Shown here piece after piece: positions 34,209-47,670 of a DNA stretch of 64,000 nucleotides. A program made the translations under genes and the position numbers. This stretch comes from Micromonospora sp. HK10 (lineage in GTDB: Bacteria; Actinomycetota; Actinomycetes; Mycobacteriales; Micromonosporaceae): assembly GCF_000982955.1 (NCBI RefSeq), contig NZ_KQ058832.1, positions 1 to 64,000 on the forward strand, given 5' to 3'. The notes beneath the pieces were generated by a model, which made no database searches, had not been told where the DNA came from, and saw nothing but the letters and a program-made list of their open reading frames with translations. Positions within the stretch are counted from its first letter, which is position 1; every line of letters starts with the position of its first letter.

Positions 34209-35057
34209 TCAGCGGGCGGAGGTGGTGGCCCGCACCCAGGGCAGGGCGAGACGCTCCAGGACGCTGAGGGCGGCGTACAGGACGATGCTCATCAGCCCGA
34301 CCAGGACGATGGCGGCCCAGGCGGTGGGGGTGTCGCCGACGCCGTTGTACTGCAGGATCTGGTAGCCCAGACCGGGCTTGTCCGAGTAGAACTCGCCGAT
34401 CACCGCACCGATCGCGGCCAGCGGCATGGCCACCTTCAGCCCGACGAAGATCTGCGGCAGCGCGGCCGGGAAACGCACCTTGCGGAAGGCCTGCCACCAG
34501 GACGCATTCAGCGAGCGGCCCAGTTCCGCCAGGTCGGCCGGGGTGGTGGTCAGCCCGGTCGCGGTGGACAGCACGATCGGGAAGAAGCACAGCAGGAACA
34601 CCATGGTCAGGATGGGCTTGTGCCCCCAGCCCACCGCGACCACCAGCAGCGGACCGAACGCGATCTTCGGTACCGCGTTGACGGCCACCAGCAGCGGCGA
34701 GAACATCCGCTCCACCCGGCTGGACGCGGCCAGCGCCATCCCGATCAGCACGCCGGCCACCGACGAGAGCAGGAAGCCCAGCACGGTGACCCCGGTGGTG
34801 ATCCCCAGCGCCGGCAGCAGCACGTCCGTGGCGGCGGTCATCCCGCGCCACACCGCCAGCGGCGGCGGCAGCGCCGCCGGATGGACCAGATGCAGCCCCG
34901 AGGTCACCAGCCACCACGCGGCCACCGCGATCAGCAGGCCGAGCGCCGGCATCCCCACCGCGGCCGGGCGTACGGCCAGCCGGGCCGGAACGGCGGCGGG
35001 CGGCAGGGACGCCTCGGGCAGTGACGGGTCGGGCCGGACTCCGGTCACCTGTGCCAA
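34209..35057 (-). CDS. ABC transporter permease (BPD_transp_1, SsuC/TauC/ThiX type)
   Basis: 282 residues. Six membrane helices of the SsuC/NrtB family with the EAA loop LGRSLNASWWQAFRKVRFPAALPQ, which contacts the ATPase, and the closing GLGYQI motif. TTG 35057 is chosen since GGAGG lies 5 nt upstream; a GTG three codons later is too far from it. It lies 100 bp downstream of its binding protein; its ATPase is encoded on the opposite strand at 36469. Substrate class (sulfonate, nitrate, pyrimidine or other small organic ion) cannot be fixed by sequence. Confidence 0.88.
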   Translation of the reverse strand: MAQVTGVRPDPSLPEASLPPAAVPARLAVRPAAVGMPALGLLIAVAAWWLVTSGLHLVHPAALPPPLAVWRGMTAATDVLLPALGITTGVTVLGFLLSSVAGVLIGMALAASSRVERMFSPLLVAVNAVPKIAFGPLLVVAVGWGHKPILTMVFLLCFFPIVLSTATGLTTTPADLAELGRSLNASWWQAFRKVRFPAALPQIFVGLKVAMPLAAIGAVIGEFYSDKPGLGYQILQYNGVGDTPTAWAAIVLVGLMSIVLYAALSVLERLALPWVRATTSAR

Positions 35058-35157
35058 CGTGTCCTCCTCTCTCCGCCGGCCGCGGGGCCGGCGCGCGAAG
35101 GGGTGCGCCCCGCCGGAACCCCGGCGGGCGCGCACCCCCGTTGTCCGAGCCGACCGG

Positions 35158-36183
35158 TCAGGCCTTCGGCACCAGGTTGAAGTCGATGATCTCCTCCGGG
35201 GTGAGGTTCTGCTTGAGCGCGCCGGCTCCCTGGAGCAGGGCGATGGTCTTGGCCACCCGGGCGCTGTCCACGGTGCCGATCGCGGTGCCGGTGTTGCTGG
35301 ACCGGACGTACGCGGCCATCAGCTGGAGCTCGGCGGAGGCCGCCTCCGGCACGGCGGTCGGGACGTTCTTCTTCAGGATCGTCCCCGCCTCGTCCGGGTT
35401 GGCCAGCGCGTATTCCAGGCCCTTGAGCAGCGCCGCGGTGAAGCGCTTGACCATCTCCGGCTTCTCCTTGGCGATCTTGGTGGAGGTGACCAGCACGTTG
35501 CCGTAGAGGTCCTGCATGACGTTGCTGTAGGGCAGCATGACCGGCTTCTTCTTGGTGACCGCCGCGATGGTGGGCTGACCCACGACGAACTGGCCGATGC
35601 CGTCGACCGAGCCGGAGGCGAGCGTGCCGATCAGCGTCTGCGGCTCACCGTTGACCCAGGTCACCTTGCTGGCGTCGACGCCGGCCAGCTTGGCGTACGT
35701 CGGGAAGAGCATGCGCACGACGGAGGCCGGGCTGTCGGCGAGCTTCTTGCCCTCGAGGTCCTTCGGGGTGGCGATGTTCTTGCCCTCGACCGACGCGATG
35801 GCGGCCATGGTGCGCTGCTGGACCGCCGCCACCGCGACAAAGTCCTTGGCCTGCCCGTTGGCGAGCACGAGGATGGCGCCGGTCAGGTCGATCGGGGCGA
35901 AGTCGGCCTGCCCGGTGGCGACCTGGACCACGCCACCGGTGCCCTGGCCGGGCTTGATCTCGACGTCGAAGCCGGCCTCCTTGAAGAAGCCCTTCTCCTT
36001 CGCGACCCAGGCGTACGAGTCACGCCCGAAGTTGCCAAACGAAGTGAGGTAGGTCACTTTCTCCAGCGCCGCACCGCCGGCAGGCTTGTCCTCGGACTTG
36101 TCCGAGTCGCTGCTGCACCCGGAAACCAGGGCGAGTGCGGTCGCCAACGCGGCGGCGGCGACCGTACGGGTCAGCCTTCTCAT
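35158..36183 (-). CDS. ABC substrate-binding lipoprotein (NMT1/SsuA type)
   Basis: 341 residues with a lipoprotein signal ending LVSGC (Cys about 23) and an acidic, Ser-rich linker. The mature protein has the NMT1/SsuA pattern: VTYLTSFGNFGRDSYAWVAK, GFFKEAGFDVEIKPGQGTGG, ATGQADFAPIDLTGAILV, and DLEGKKLADSPASVVRMLFP. It delivers a small ligand to the permease downstream. The family includes ThiY (pyrimidine precursor of thiamine), SsuA and NrtA; thiamine genes lie 6 kb away but no TPP riboswitch is present here, so I leave the ligand open. Confidence 0.88.
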   Translation of the reverse strand: MRRLTRTVAAAALATALALVSGCSSDSDKSEDKPAGGAALEKVTYLTSFGNFGRDSYAWVAKEKGFFKEAGFDVEIKPGQGTGGVVQVATGQADFAPIDLTGAILVLANGQAKDFVAVAAVQQRTMAAIASVEGKNIATPKDLEGKKLADSPASVVRMLFPTYAKLAGVDASKVTWVNGEPQTLIGTLASGSVDGIGQFVVGQPTIAAVTKKKPVMLPYSNVMQDLYGNVLVTSTKIAKEKPEMVKRFTAALLKGLEYALANPDEAGTILKKNVPTAVPEAASAELQLMAAYVRSSNTGTAIGTVDSARVAKTIALLQGAGALKQNLTPEEIIDFNLVPKA

Positions 36184-36468
36184 CAGTGCACCATGTCCTT
36201 TCCGACCAGGGCATGCTCGCCCGGACGGGTCGTGGTTCCGACGATGTCGGCGGGAGGGGCAGCCGACGGGATCGTCGTGAGGGGACTCTTCGCGCGCAAC
36301 AGCGTACGAGAAGCTCCCGGGACCGACGTCCGGTGCTCGGTTGCGGAACGGAAACGAAGTTGCCTGACGGAAAGTGGACTGACGTCCACCCCGGACGGTG
36401 CTATAGGGAGCCCGTCCCGCTACGCTAGCCCGACTCGCGTTCGCGACGTGGAAGGGAGCCGGCGGGAG
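36184..36468. promoter_or_regulatory. Divergent promoter region of the split ABC importer, with inverted repeat
   Basis: Between the binding-protein gene and the ATPase operon. GTGGAC-TGAC-GTCCAC at 36374-36389 is a perfect 6-bp inverted repeat and a possible operator. TGCTATAGGG just after it looks like an extended -10, and TACGCT at 36421-36426 is a second candidate for the plus-strand operon. Confidence 0.45.
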
Positions 36469-37308
36469 ATGATCCGACTGTCCGGGGTGTCCCGCACCTT
36501 CGACGGCCGCTCGGGGCGGGTGGAGGCGCTGCGCGACATCGACCTCGACGTCGCCGAGGGTGAGTTCGTCGCCGTGGTCGGCCGCTCAGGGTGCGGCAAG
36601 TCCACCCTGCTGCGCATGATCGCCGGCCTGCTGCCGGTGACCGCCGGCGAGATCACCGTGGCCGGTACGCCGATCACCCGGCCCCGCCGGGACATCGCGA
36701 TGCTGTTCCAGCGGCCCGCCCTGCTCCCCTGGCGCTCGGTGCTGGACAACGTCCTGCTGCCGGTGGAGATCTTCGGCTGGCGCCGGGCCGGACACCGGGA
36801 CCGGGCCCGCCAACTGCTGGAGATGACCGGGCTGGGCGGGTTCGAGAAGCGCCTGCCGCACGAGCTGTCCGGGGGCATGCAGCAGCGGGTCTCACTCTGC
36901 CGGTCGCTGATCGGTGAGCCCCGGGTGATGTTGATGGACGAGCCCTTCTCGGCGCTCGACGCGCTCACCCGGGAGGAACTCTCCGGCGAGCTCCAGCGGG
37001 TGCACATGGAGACGAAGGCGACCATCGTCTTCGTCACCCACTCGATCGACGAGGCGGTGCTGCTCGCCGACCGCGTCGTCGTGCTCAGCCCGCGTCCCGG
37101 CCGGATCCGCGAGGTGGTCGAGGTCAAGGTGCCCCGGCCGCGCACGCTGGGCCGCAACGCGCACCTGGCCGAGGTGGCCCGGATCAGCGCCGAGCTGCAC
37201 GAACTGCTGATGGAACGGGACGGGCCGAGCGGGCCCGCACCGGCCGGCCCGGTCGAGCCGGCCGACGGGACCGGGACGCCGACGACCGCCGGCGCGGGAG
37301 GGCAGTGA
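36469..37308 (+). CDS. ABC transporter ATP-binding protein (SsuB/TauB type)
   Basis: 279 residues from ATG 36469 with AAGGGAG upstream. Walker A GRSGCGKST (about 43-51), Q-loop FQRPALLPWRSV, signature LSGGMQQR, Walker B VMLMDEPFSALD and switch VTHSIDEA. The sequence is that of nitrate/sulfonate/taurine-type importers and matches the permease and binding protein encoded divergently. A C-terminal Pro/Ala/Gly tail of about 30 residues is non-conserved. It overlaps the next start by four bases. Confidence 0.9.
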   Translation: MIRLSGVSRTFDGRSGRVEALRDIDLDVAEGEFVAVVGRSGCGKSTLLRMIAGLLPVTAGEITVAGTPITRPRRDIAMLFQRPALLPWRSVLDNVLLPVEIFGWRRAGHRDRARQLLEMTGLGGFEKRLPHELSGGMQQRVSLCRSLIGEPRVMLMDEPFSALDALTREELSGELQRVHMETKATIVFVTHSIDEAVLLADRVVVLSPRPGRIREVVEVKVPRPRTLGRNAHLAEVARISAELHELLMERDGPSGPAPAGPVEPADGTGTPTTAGAGGQ

Positions 37309-38261
37309 GCATGCGGGTGACGGTCTTCACCGAGCCGCACCGGGGCGCCAGCTACGACGACCAGCTCCGGTTCGCCCGGCGGGTGGAGGAGACGGGCTTC
37401 GACGGCTTCTTCCGGGCCGATCACTACCAGGCGATGGGCGACGAGCCGGGGCTGCCCGGCCCCACCGACGCCTGGCTGACCCTGGCCGCGCTGGCCCGGG
37501 AGACCTCCCGGATCCGGCTCGGCACCCTGGTCACCTCGGCCACCTTCCGGCCGCCCGGGCCCCTCGCGGTGATGGTCGCGCAGGTCGACCAGATGAGCGG
37601 CGGCCGGGTCGAGCTGGGCATCGGCGCCGGCTGGTACGAGCGGGAGCACACCGCGTACGGCATCCCCTTCCCCGGGGTCGCCGAGCGGTTCGACCGCCTC
37701 GCCGAGCAGCTCGAGGTCATCACCGGGCTCTGGCGCACCCCTACCGGCGAGACGTACAGCTTCAAGGGCGAGCACTACCAGCTCGTGGACGCGCCCGCGC
37801 TGCCGAAGCCGGTGCAGCGCCCCGGCCCGCCGGTGATCGTCGGGGGGCGCGGGCCACGCCGCACCCCCGACCTGGCCGCCCGGTACGCCGACGAGTTCAA
37901 CATGCCGTTCAAGACCGTCGCCGAGACGGCCGCCGCCTACCAGCGGGTCCGCGAGGCGTGCGAGCGGACCGGGCGGGCCGCCAGCGGCCGGCCGCCGCTG
38001 GTGCTCTCCGCCGGGGTGGTGGTGGCAATCGGGCGTACCGACGCCGAGGCGCAGCGCCGGGCCGCACCGCTGCACGTCAAGAGCGCCCTGCCGCCGGAGG
38101 ACCCGGTGGTCGGCTCCCCCGCCCAGCTCGTCGACCGGCTCGGCGAGTTCGCCGGCATCGGCGCCACCCGGGTGCACCTGCGCCTGATCGACTTCGACGA
38201 CCTCGACCACCTGGAGCTCATCGCCGCCGAGGTCCTGCCCCAGCTGGACGGAGCGCGGTGA
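37305..38261 (+). CDS. LLM-class F420-dependent oxidoreductase
   Basis: 318 residues, GTG start overlapping the ATPase stop (an ATG two codons on is possible). Luciferase-like TIM barrel: RVEETGFDGFFRADHYQAMG, LTLAALARETSRIRLGTLVT, GRVELGIGAGWYEREH and GVVVAIGRTDAEAQRR. In actinomycetes this subgroup usually uses F420. Tight coupling to an importer ATPase and a cupin suggests oxidation or degradation of the imported compound; the reaction is unknown. Confidence 0.87.
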   Translation: MSMRVTVFTEPHRGASYDDQLRFARRVEETGFDGFFRADHYQAMGDEPGLPGPTDAWLTLAALARETSRIRLGTLVTSATFRPPGPLAVMVAQVDQMSGGRVELGIGAGWYEREHTAYGIPFPGVAERFDRLAEQLEVITGLWRTPTGETYSFKGEHYQLVDAPALPKPVQRPGPPVIVGGRGPRRTPDLAARYADEFNMPFKTVAETAAAYQRVREACERTGRAASGRPPLVLSAGVVVAIGRTDAEAQRRAAPLHVKSALPPEDPVVGSPAQLVDRLGEFAGIGATRVHLRLIDFDDLDHLELIAAEVLPQLDGAR

Positions 38262-38554
38262 CCGGCACCGAGCTCGGCCCGGTGGGCCAGGAGATCGTGT
38301 ACGAGAACGACCGGGTCCGGGTCTGGCACATCCGCCTCGAGCCGGGCGAGCGGCAACCGCTGCACCGGCACGACCATCCGTACCTGGTGGTGGCGGTCCA
38401 GGGCGCGCGGAACGTGGTGCAGACGGTCGACGGCAGCACGATCGACGCCGATGAGCCGACCGGCGGGGTGGTTTACCGCGACCCGGGCGCGGTGCACATG
38501 CTGACCAACGTCGGCGACACCACCTACCTGGCCCGGTTGGTCGAGCTGAAGTAA
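38258..38554 (+). CDS. Small cupin-domain protein
   Basis: 98 residues, GTG start with a four-base overlap on the oxidoreductase stop. A single beta-barrel cupin: VWHIRLEPGERQPLHRHDHPYLVVAVQG with metal-ligand histidines HRHDH, a later acidic residue, and AVHMLTNVGDTTYLARLVEL with the second-motif histidine. It is short for an enzyme but complete as a cupin fold. Probably acts on the same compound as the LLM enzyme. Confidence 0.83.
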   Translation: MTGTELGPVGQEIVYENDRVRVWHIRLEPGERQPLHRHDHPYLVVAVQGARNVVQTVDGSTIDADEPTGGVVYRDPGAVHMLTNVGDTTYLARLVELK

Positions 38555-38613
38555 GGACGCCGACACCAGCGCGCCAGGTGGCCTCCTTGGTGGCGATCGG
38601 GGGCACCGGGCCG

Positions 38614-38619
38614 TAACGT
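38614..38619 (+). promoter_or_regulatory. -10 element of a leaderless promoter
   Basis: TAACGT is 7 nt before ATG 38627 with no ribosome site between. It fixes the start at 38627 in preference to GTG 38618, which would lie inside the hexamer. Confidence 0.5.
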
Positions 38620-38626
38620 GCCCGAC

Positions 38627-41593
38627 ATGGCCTTTCGGACGTGGGGCAGGCTGCTGCTCACGGCGCTCGGCGTGAGCATGCTGACCGGAGCCGGCCAGCT
38701 CGGCATCGCGTACGGCTTCGGCGTCGTACGCCTCGACGGCGCGTTCGCCGACGGCACGGTCAACCGGTGGCCCGCCCAGCTCGCCTGGGTCGGCTGGTTC
38801 GCGGCGATCGCCGCGGTGGCGGGCGCGGTGGTGACCGAACGCCTCGCCCGCCGGGACGGTTCCCCGGCCGGCGGCACCGCCGAACAGCTCGCCATCGCCG
38901 GCGTCGCCGCGCTGGGCGCGACCGTGGTCGCACCGCTCTGCATGCAGCCGGCCCGCGCCGCCGAACTCGACGGTACCGTCGACCCGGTCTGGGCGGTCGG
39001 CATCTGCGCCATCCTCGGCGCGCTGATCGGGGCGGGCGCGGCCGTCGCCGTCCTGCTCAAGCCACCGTTCGGGTGGAACATCGCGCTGACCGCCGGGCTC
39101 GTCTGGCTGCTCGCGCTGATCTCCGCGGCGCCGACGGTCGCGTCGACCGAGCCGCTGCGCACCGTACGCCTCGGGGTCCTCGAACCATCCTGGCTGGACG
39201 CCGCGGCGGCGCAGCGCCTCGCCATGCTGGTCCTGCCCGCGATGTCCCTGCTGGCCGGGGCGGCGATCGGCGCGCTGGCCCGGCGGCACGGCCACCTGCC
39301 GCTGATCGCTGGTGCGGCCGGGGCGGCCGGGCCGGTCCTGCTGGCCTTCGCCTACCTGACGGCCGGGCCCGGCAACGCCGCCGACCGGTACCAGCTCGCC
39401 CCCTACTACGGCGCGCTCCTCGCGGTCGCCGCCGGCGCGCTCGGCTCGACCGCCGCCACGGTGCTGCGCCGGCCCGCGCCGGACGCCGACGGCGACGCGA
39501 TCGCGCCCACCGACATCCTCCAGCCTCTCCCGGCCGCACCGGCCGGCCCGCCGCTCGCCGCACCGGCCGGCTCAGCGCTCGCCGCTCCCGCCGGCGCCGA
39601 CCCGGGTGCCGGCGCCCACCGGGGTACGGCCGCCGAGCCGGGTCGGGCCGGCCGGGCCGACGGCTCGCCCACTCCCGCGCACTGGGACTGGCCGGAGTCG
39701 TCCGGCCTCGCCCCCGCCGGCCGGAGCCTGCCCCGGCAGACCGTCACCGACCGCGCCGTCGTTCCAGCCGCTCCCGGCCTCCAGGACGGCACCGGAGCGG
39801 ACCGGCCGCCGACCCCGACGGAACCGACAGGCCCGACCCCGACGGTCGAGGCGACCGCCGCGGATTCGGGCGACGCGGCCGGCACGGCCATCCCGGCCGG
39901 CACGGCCACCCCGGCGGGCACGGCCACCCCGGCCGGCATGGCCACCCCGGCCGGCATGGCCACCCCGGCCGGCACTGCTACGCCGGCCGGCACGGCTACC
40001 CCGGGCAGCACGGAGTCGGCGCCCGGGGGCGGGTCCCTGAGCGACGCCGGCGACCGCCACCTCGACGACCTGGCCCGGAACCTGCCCAGCGCCGGGCTGC
40101 CGCCGCCGGCCCGGCGGACCTCCGCCATCGACGTGCTCGCCGCCGGCCGCCCGGCCGCGCAGCCCGGCCCGGAGCCGGTCGCCCCCGGTCGGGCCCCGGC
40201 GTCGTCCCTCGCCCCGGCACCGCCGACCGAGGATGCCGCCGGACCGGTGCCCGCCGGACCGGAGCCGGCCGGACCGGTGCCCGCCGGACCGGAGCCGGCC
40301 GGACCGGTGCCCGCCGGACCGGAGCCGGCCGCGGGGACGCGACCGAGCACCCCGGCGGCCCCGACCGCGCCGGCCGACGAGCCATCCCGGCACCCGGACC
40401 CGACCCGGCGGGACGTCGGTCCGGCCCGCCGCGCCGAGCCGGCCGCCGCGGCTGACGGCCGGGGCGACGCCGTGGTGAGCGCGGCGCCGACCAGCACCGC
40501 CGCGGGACGGCCGGTGGACGACGAGGCCGCCCCGGCGGAGGGCACGACGAAGCCCGCCCGCGGCGGGCGCGCCCGGCGGGGCCGCAAGCCGGCGTCGGCC
40601 GCCGGCGGACCGTCCGCCGCCGCGCCCGTCGCCGGAGCCGACCGGCCGGCGGCCCCGCCCCCGGCCGCCGCCACCGAGCCGGGCCGAGCGGACCACGAAG
40701 ACACGCCCGCCGCCAGCCGCGCGGATCACGACCAGACCCGGCCCACCGGGCAGGCGGACCACGACCGGACAGCCGCCGCCCACATGGACCACAACCGGAC
40801 ACCGGCCGCCAGCCGCACGGACCTGGGCCGAACACCCGCCGCTGGCCGCCCGGACGACGACCGCACGCCCGCCGCCGGCCGGGCGGACCACCACGGGACA
40901 CCCGTCGCCGGCGACGGTCCGGGCAGCGAGGAGGTGGAGCGGCCCGGTCGCCGCTTCTTCTTCGACGAGCCGGCCGGCGGCGAGGGCCCGCCCGCGTCGC
41001 CCCGGCCGCGCTTCCCGATCTTCGAGGATGCGCCGGACCGACCGGGCGAGGTCCGGCCGGCCTGGCCGATCGCGCCCGGGCCCGCGCCGGGCTGGTCGGC
41101 CACCCCGCGCGGCACCCCCACCCCCGGCCCGGTGGGCGTTCCGGAGGCCGGCCCGGCCGCCGAGCCCGACCCGGCGTCCGCACCACGCCCCCGGCACCGG
41201 GCGCTGCCGGACCTGCGCGCGTCCAACTGGGAGGCCCTCGCCAACGCCCGGCCCGCCCCGGCGGCGGGGCCCGGTGGCCGGCACGCCGATCCGCAGCCGG
41301 CCGGCCCGGAGCCCGGGCCGGCCGAGCCGGCCGAGGGCGCCGGGACGGCTGAGCCGACCGGGACGGTCGAGGAGACGTCGGGCGAGGAGACGGCGGGCGG
41401 AAAGGCGAAGTCCCGCCGGGGACTGTTCCGGCGTAACCGGGGCAAGGCGGCCGAGCCGGTGGAGGCCGACCGCGGGTCGGAGCCGCTGCCGGCCCAGGAC
41501 GAGGAGTTCGTCGACTGGGTCGCCGGCCTCGCCTCCGACGACAACGCCGAGGACGCCCGTTCCCTGCGTACCGGCCGGCACCACCGCGACTGA
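38627..41593 (+). CDS. Membrane protein with a long repeat-rich, disordered tail; function unknown
   Basis: About 988 residues. Residues 1-280 hold about seven hydrophobic helices (for example LLLTALGVSMLTGAGQLGIA and AVGICAILGALIGAGAAVAV). The remaining 700 residues are Pro/Ala/Gly-rich and probably disordered, with three repeat blocks: seven 6-residue GTATPA units, three 10-residue AGPVPAGPEP units, and degenerate ADHDRTPAA units. The C terminus has a basic patch GGKAKSRRGLFRRNRGK and an acidic end with FVDWVAGLASDD. I do not recognise the family. It stands alone between an importer operon and the thiamine operon. Confidence 0.75.
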   Translation: MAFRTWGRLLLTALGVSMLTGAGQLGIAYGFGVVRLDGAFADGTVNRWPAQLAWVGWFAAIAAVAGAVVTERLARRDGSPAGGTAEQLAIAGVAALGATVVAPLCMQPARAAELDGTVDPVWAVGICAILGALIGAGAAVAVLLKPPFGWNIALTAGLVWLLALISAAPTVASTEPLRTVRLGVLEPSWLDAAAAQRLAMLVLPAMSLLAGAAIGALARRHGHLPLIAGAAGAAGPVLLAFAYLTAGPGNAADRYQLAPYYGALLAVAAGALGSTAATVLRRPAPDADGDAIAPTDILQPLPAAPAGPPLAAPAGSALAAPAGADPGAGAHRGTAAEPGRAGRADGSPTPAHWDWPESSGLAPAGRSLPRQTVTDRAVVPAAPGLQDGTGADRPPTPTEPTGPTPTVEATAADSGDAAGTAIPAGTATPAGTATPAGMATPAGMATPAGTATPAGTATPGSTESAPGGGSLSDAGDRHLDDLARNLPSAGLPPPARRTSAIDVLAAGRPAAQPGPEPVAPGRAPASSLAPAPPTEDAAGPVPAGPEPAGPVPAGPEPAGPVPAGPEPAAGTRPSTPAAPTAPADEPSRHPDPTRRDVGPARRAEPAAAADGRGDAVVSAAPTSTAAGRPVDDEAAPAEGTTKPARGGRARRGRKPASAAGGPSAAAPVAGADRPAAPPPAAATEPGRADHEDTPAASRADHDQTRPTGQADHDRTAAAHMDHNRTPAASRTDLGRTPAAGRPDDDRTPAAGRADHHGTPVAGDGPGSEEVERPGRRFFFDEPAGGEGPPASPRPRFPIFEDAPDRPGEVRPAWPIAPGPAPGWSATPRGTPTPGPVGVPEAGPAAEPDPASAPRPRHRALPDLRASNWEALANARPAPAAGPGGRHADPQPAGPEPGPAEPAEGAGTAEPTGTVEETSGEETAGGKAKSRRGLFRRNRGKAAEPVEADRGSEPLPAQDEEFVDWVAGLASDDNAEDARSLRTGRHHRD
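39881..40006 (+). repeat. Seven tandem 18-bp coding repeats
   Basis: Units begin at 39881 and every 18 bp to 39989 and encode GTATPA with variants (GTAIPA, GMATPA, GTATPG). In-frame length change by slippage is expected. Confidence 0.8.
40239..40328 (+). repeat. Three tandem 30-bp coding repeats
   Basis: Three virtually identical 30-bp units encode AGPVPAGPEP, suggesting recent expansion. Confidence 0.85.
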
Positions 41594-41662
41594 CCCGCCG
41601 GGTGGGTCCGGGCCGACCAACGGCCCGGCCCCACCGACCCGCCCGACCTGCCCAACCCCACC

Positions 41663-41754
41663 GGACCGTCCGGCCCAAGACCGCCCGGTCCCGCCGGACC
41701 GTCCGGCCCACGACCGCCCGGTTCCGCCGGACCGCCCGTCCGACCGCCCGGTTC
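41663..41754. repeat. 33-bp tandem repeat, two full copies and a partial third
   Basis: Copies at 41663-41695 and 41696-41728 differ at two bases; a shortened third runs to about 41754. They fill most of the gap between the repeat-rich membrane protein and thiC, which converge. Confidence 0.75.
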
Positions 41755-41767
41755 TGGGTAGCAGCGG

Positions 41768-45878
<4,111 letters not shown>

Positions 45879-45888
<10 letters not shown>

Positions 45889-47042
45889 GTCTCCTCCTCG
45901 GTGTCGGATGGGGCCCGGACCGGTCCGGGCCGGCCGGCGAACCGGGCCGCGTCGAAGGGCGCGAGCAGCGGATCCGGCACACCGGTGACAACCAGGTCGG
46001 CGACCAGGTCGGCGGTTACCGGGGTGAGCACGATGCCGTGCCGGTGGTGCCCGGTGGCGACGAGCACACCGGGGCGGCCGGGCAGCGCCCCGATGATCGG
46101 CGCGTTGTCCGGGGTGCCGGGCCGCCACCCGGCCGCCGCCTCCACCAGCTCGTACTCGGCCAGTTCGGGGACCAGGTCGACGGCGGCGCGGAGCAGCCGC
46201 AGCACCGCCCCCGCGGTCACCATCGGGTCGGCGCGCTCCTCGACGGTCGCCCCGACCACCACCTCGCCGCTGTCCCGGGGCACCAGGTAGACCGGCTCGC
46301 CGTCGGCGTACCCGCGGATCACGTGCCGAAAGCCGGGCGGGCCGCCGCCGGGCGCGCGGAGCCGGAGCACCTGCCCCTTCACCGGCCGGACCGGAAGGCC
46401 GGTGAGCGCCGCCGCGCCGCAGCCGGCCGCCACCACGACCACCCGGGCAGCCAGCTCGGACAGCGCGCCGACCGCCGCGGGTCGCAGCACCGCGCCGGCC
46501 CGCTCGGCCGCCGTCCGCAGCGCGGCGACCAGCCGGCGCGGGTCGACCTGGTGGTCGCCGGGCGCGAGCGCCCCGCCGCGCACCCGGGGCGCCAGCGCCG
46601 GCTCGCGGTCCCGCAGCGACGAGGGGCGCAGCGGCGTGATCGGCAGTCCCAGGCCCTGCTGGTACGACCAGAGCCGGCGCGCCTCGGCCAGGTCGTCCGC
46701 GGTGAGCCCGACCACCAGGGTGCCGTCGGTGCGGTACCCGAGGTCGGCGCCGGCGGCCCCGGCCAGCTCGGCGGCGAAGCCGGGCCAGCGGGCGGCGGAC
46801 TCGGTGAGCAGTTCGGTCAGCTCCCGCTCCCCGAAGTACGCCTCGGCGACCGGCGCCAGCATCCCGGCCGCTACCCGCGACGCGCCGGAGCCCGGCGCCG
46901 CGTCGTGCACGCTCACCCGCAGCCCGCGCTGCGCGCACCGCCAGGCGATCGCCAGCCCCACCGGCCCGGCCCCGACCACCGCCACGTCGGTCGCGACGGT
47001 GCCCCGGCCGGCACCGGTGGCGACCGCGCCCCCGCTCAGCAC
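45879..47042 (-). CDS. thiO: Glycine oxidase ThiO
   Basis: 387 residues, GTG start overlapping thiE by 7 bases. FAD-binding VAVVGAGPVGLAIAWRCAQRG, the glycine/D-amino acid oxidase DAAPGSGASRVAAGMLAP, RPVKGQVLRL, YLVPRDSGEVVVGATVEE and GWRPGTPDNAPIIG. It makes the dehydroglycine used by ThiG, the aerobic alternative to ThiH, which fits an actinomycete. Confidence 0.94.
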
Positions 47043-47662
47043 GTCAGCGCCCGGAGCAGCTCGGCCGTCGCACCGGCGGGATCCGCCGCGGCCGACAGCG
47101 CCCCGACCACCGCCACCCCGTACGCCCCGGCGGCCCGCAGCGCCGGCACCGACGCGGCGGTCACCCCGCCGATCGCGATCACCGGCACGCCCACGGCCCC
47201 GGCGACCGCCCGGATTCCCGCGGGGCCGATCGGGTCGGGCAGCCCGGACTTGGTCGTGGTGGCGTAGCACGGCCCCACGCCGAGGTAGCTGGCCCCGGCG
47301 GCGACCGCCGCGGCGGCGGTGACCGGTTCCCGGGCCGTCGCGCCGAGCACGGCGGCGGCACCGAGCACCCGGCGGGCGGCGGGCACCGGCAGGTCGTCCG
47401 CGCCCACGTGCCCGCCGTCGGCGGCCACCGCCAGCGCCACGTGCAGCCGGTCGTTGACCAGGCAGGTCGCCCCGTACGGCCGGCACAGCCCGGCCACCCG
47501 CCGGGCCAGCTCGTACGTCTCCCGGTCGGTGGCGTCGTCGGCCACCCGGACCTGGACCACCAGTTCGGCGCCGGCCACCGGCAGCGCGGCCCGCAGCACG
47601 CCGAGCGGGTCCCGACCGGGCCGGGTGTCGGTGATCAGATGCAGTCGCCCCAGGGACGGCAC
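47036..47662 (-). CDS. thiE: Thiamine-phosphate synthase ThiE
   Basis: 208 residues from GTG 47662, 8 nt after GGAGGAG at the end of the TPP riboswitch. TIM barrel with LHLITDTRPGR, the pyrimidine-site CLVNDRLHVALAVAADGGHVG, the diphosphate loop LGVGPCYATTTKSG and VPVIAIGGVT. It joins HMP diphosphate to thiazole phosphate. First gene of the operon. Confidence 0.94.
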   Translation of the reverse strand: MPSLGRLHLITDTRPGRDPLGVLRAALPVAGAELVVQVRVADDATDRETYELARRVAGLCRPYGATCLVNDRLHVALAVAADGGHVGADDLPVPAARRVLGAAAVLGATAREPVTAAAAVAAGASYLGVGPCYATTTKSGLPDPIGPAGIRAVAGAVGVPVIAIGGVTAASVPALRAAGAYGVAVVGALSAAADPAGATAELLRALTC

Positions 47663-47670
47663 GGCAACAC

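Noticed and set aside
35158..38554. Naming the split importer thiXYZ because thiamine genes are nearby
   Set aside because: No TPP riboswitch precedes either arm and the binding-protein family covers many ligands; LLM and cupin partners are not thiamine genes.
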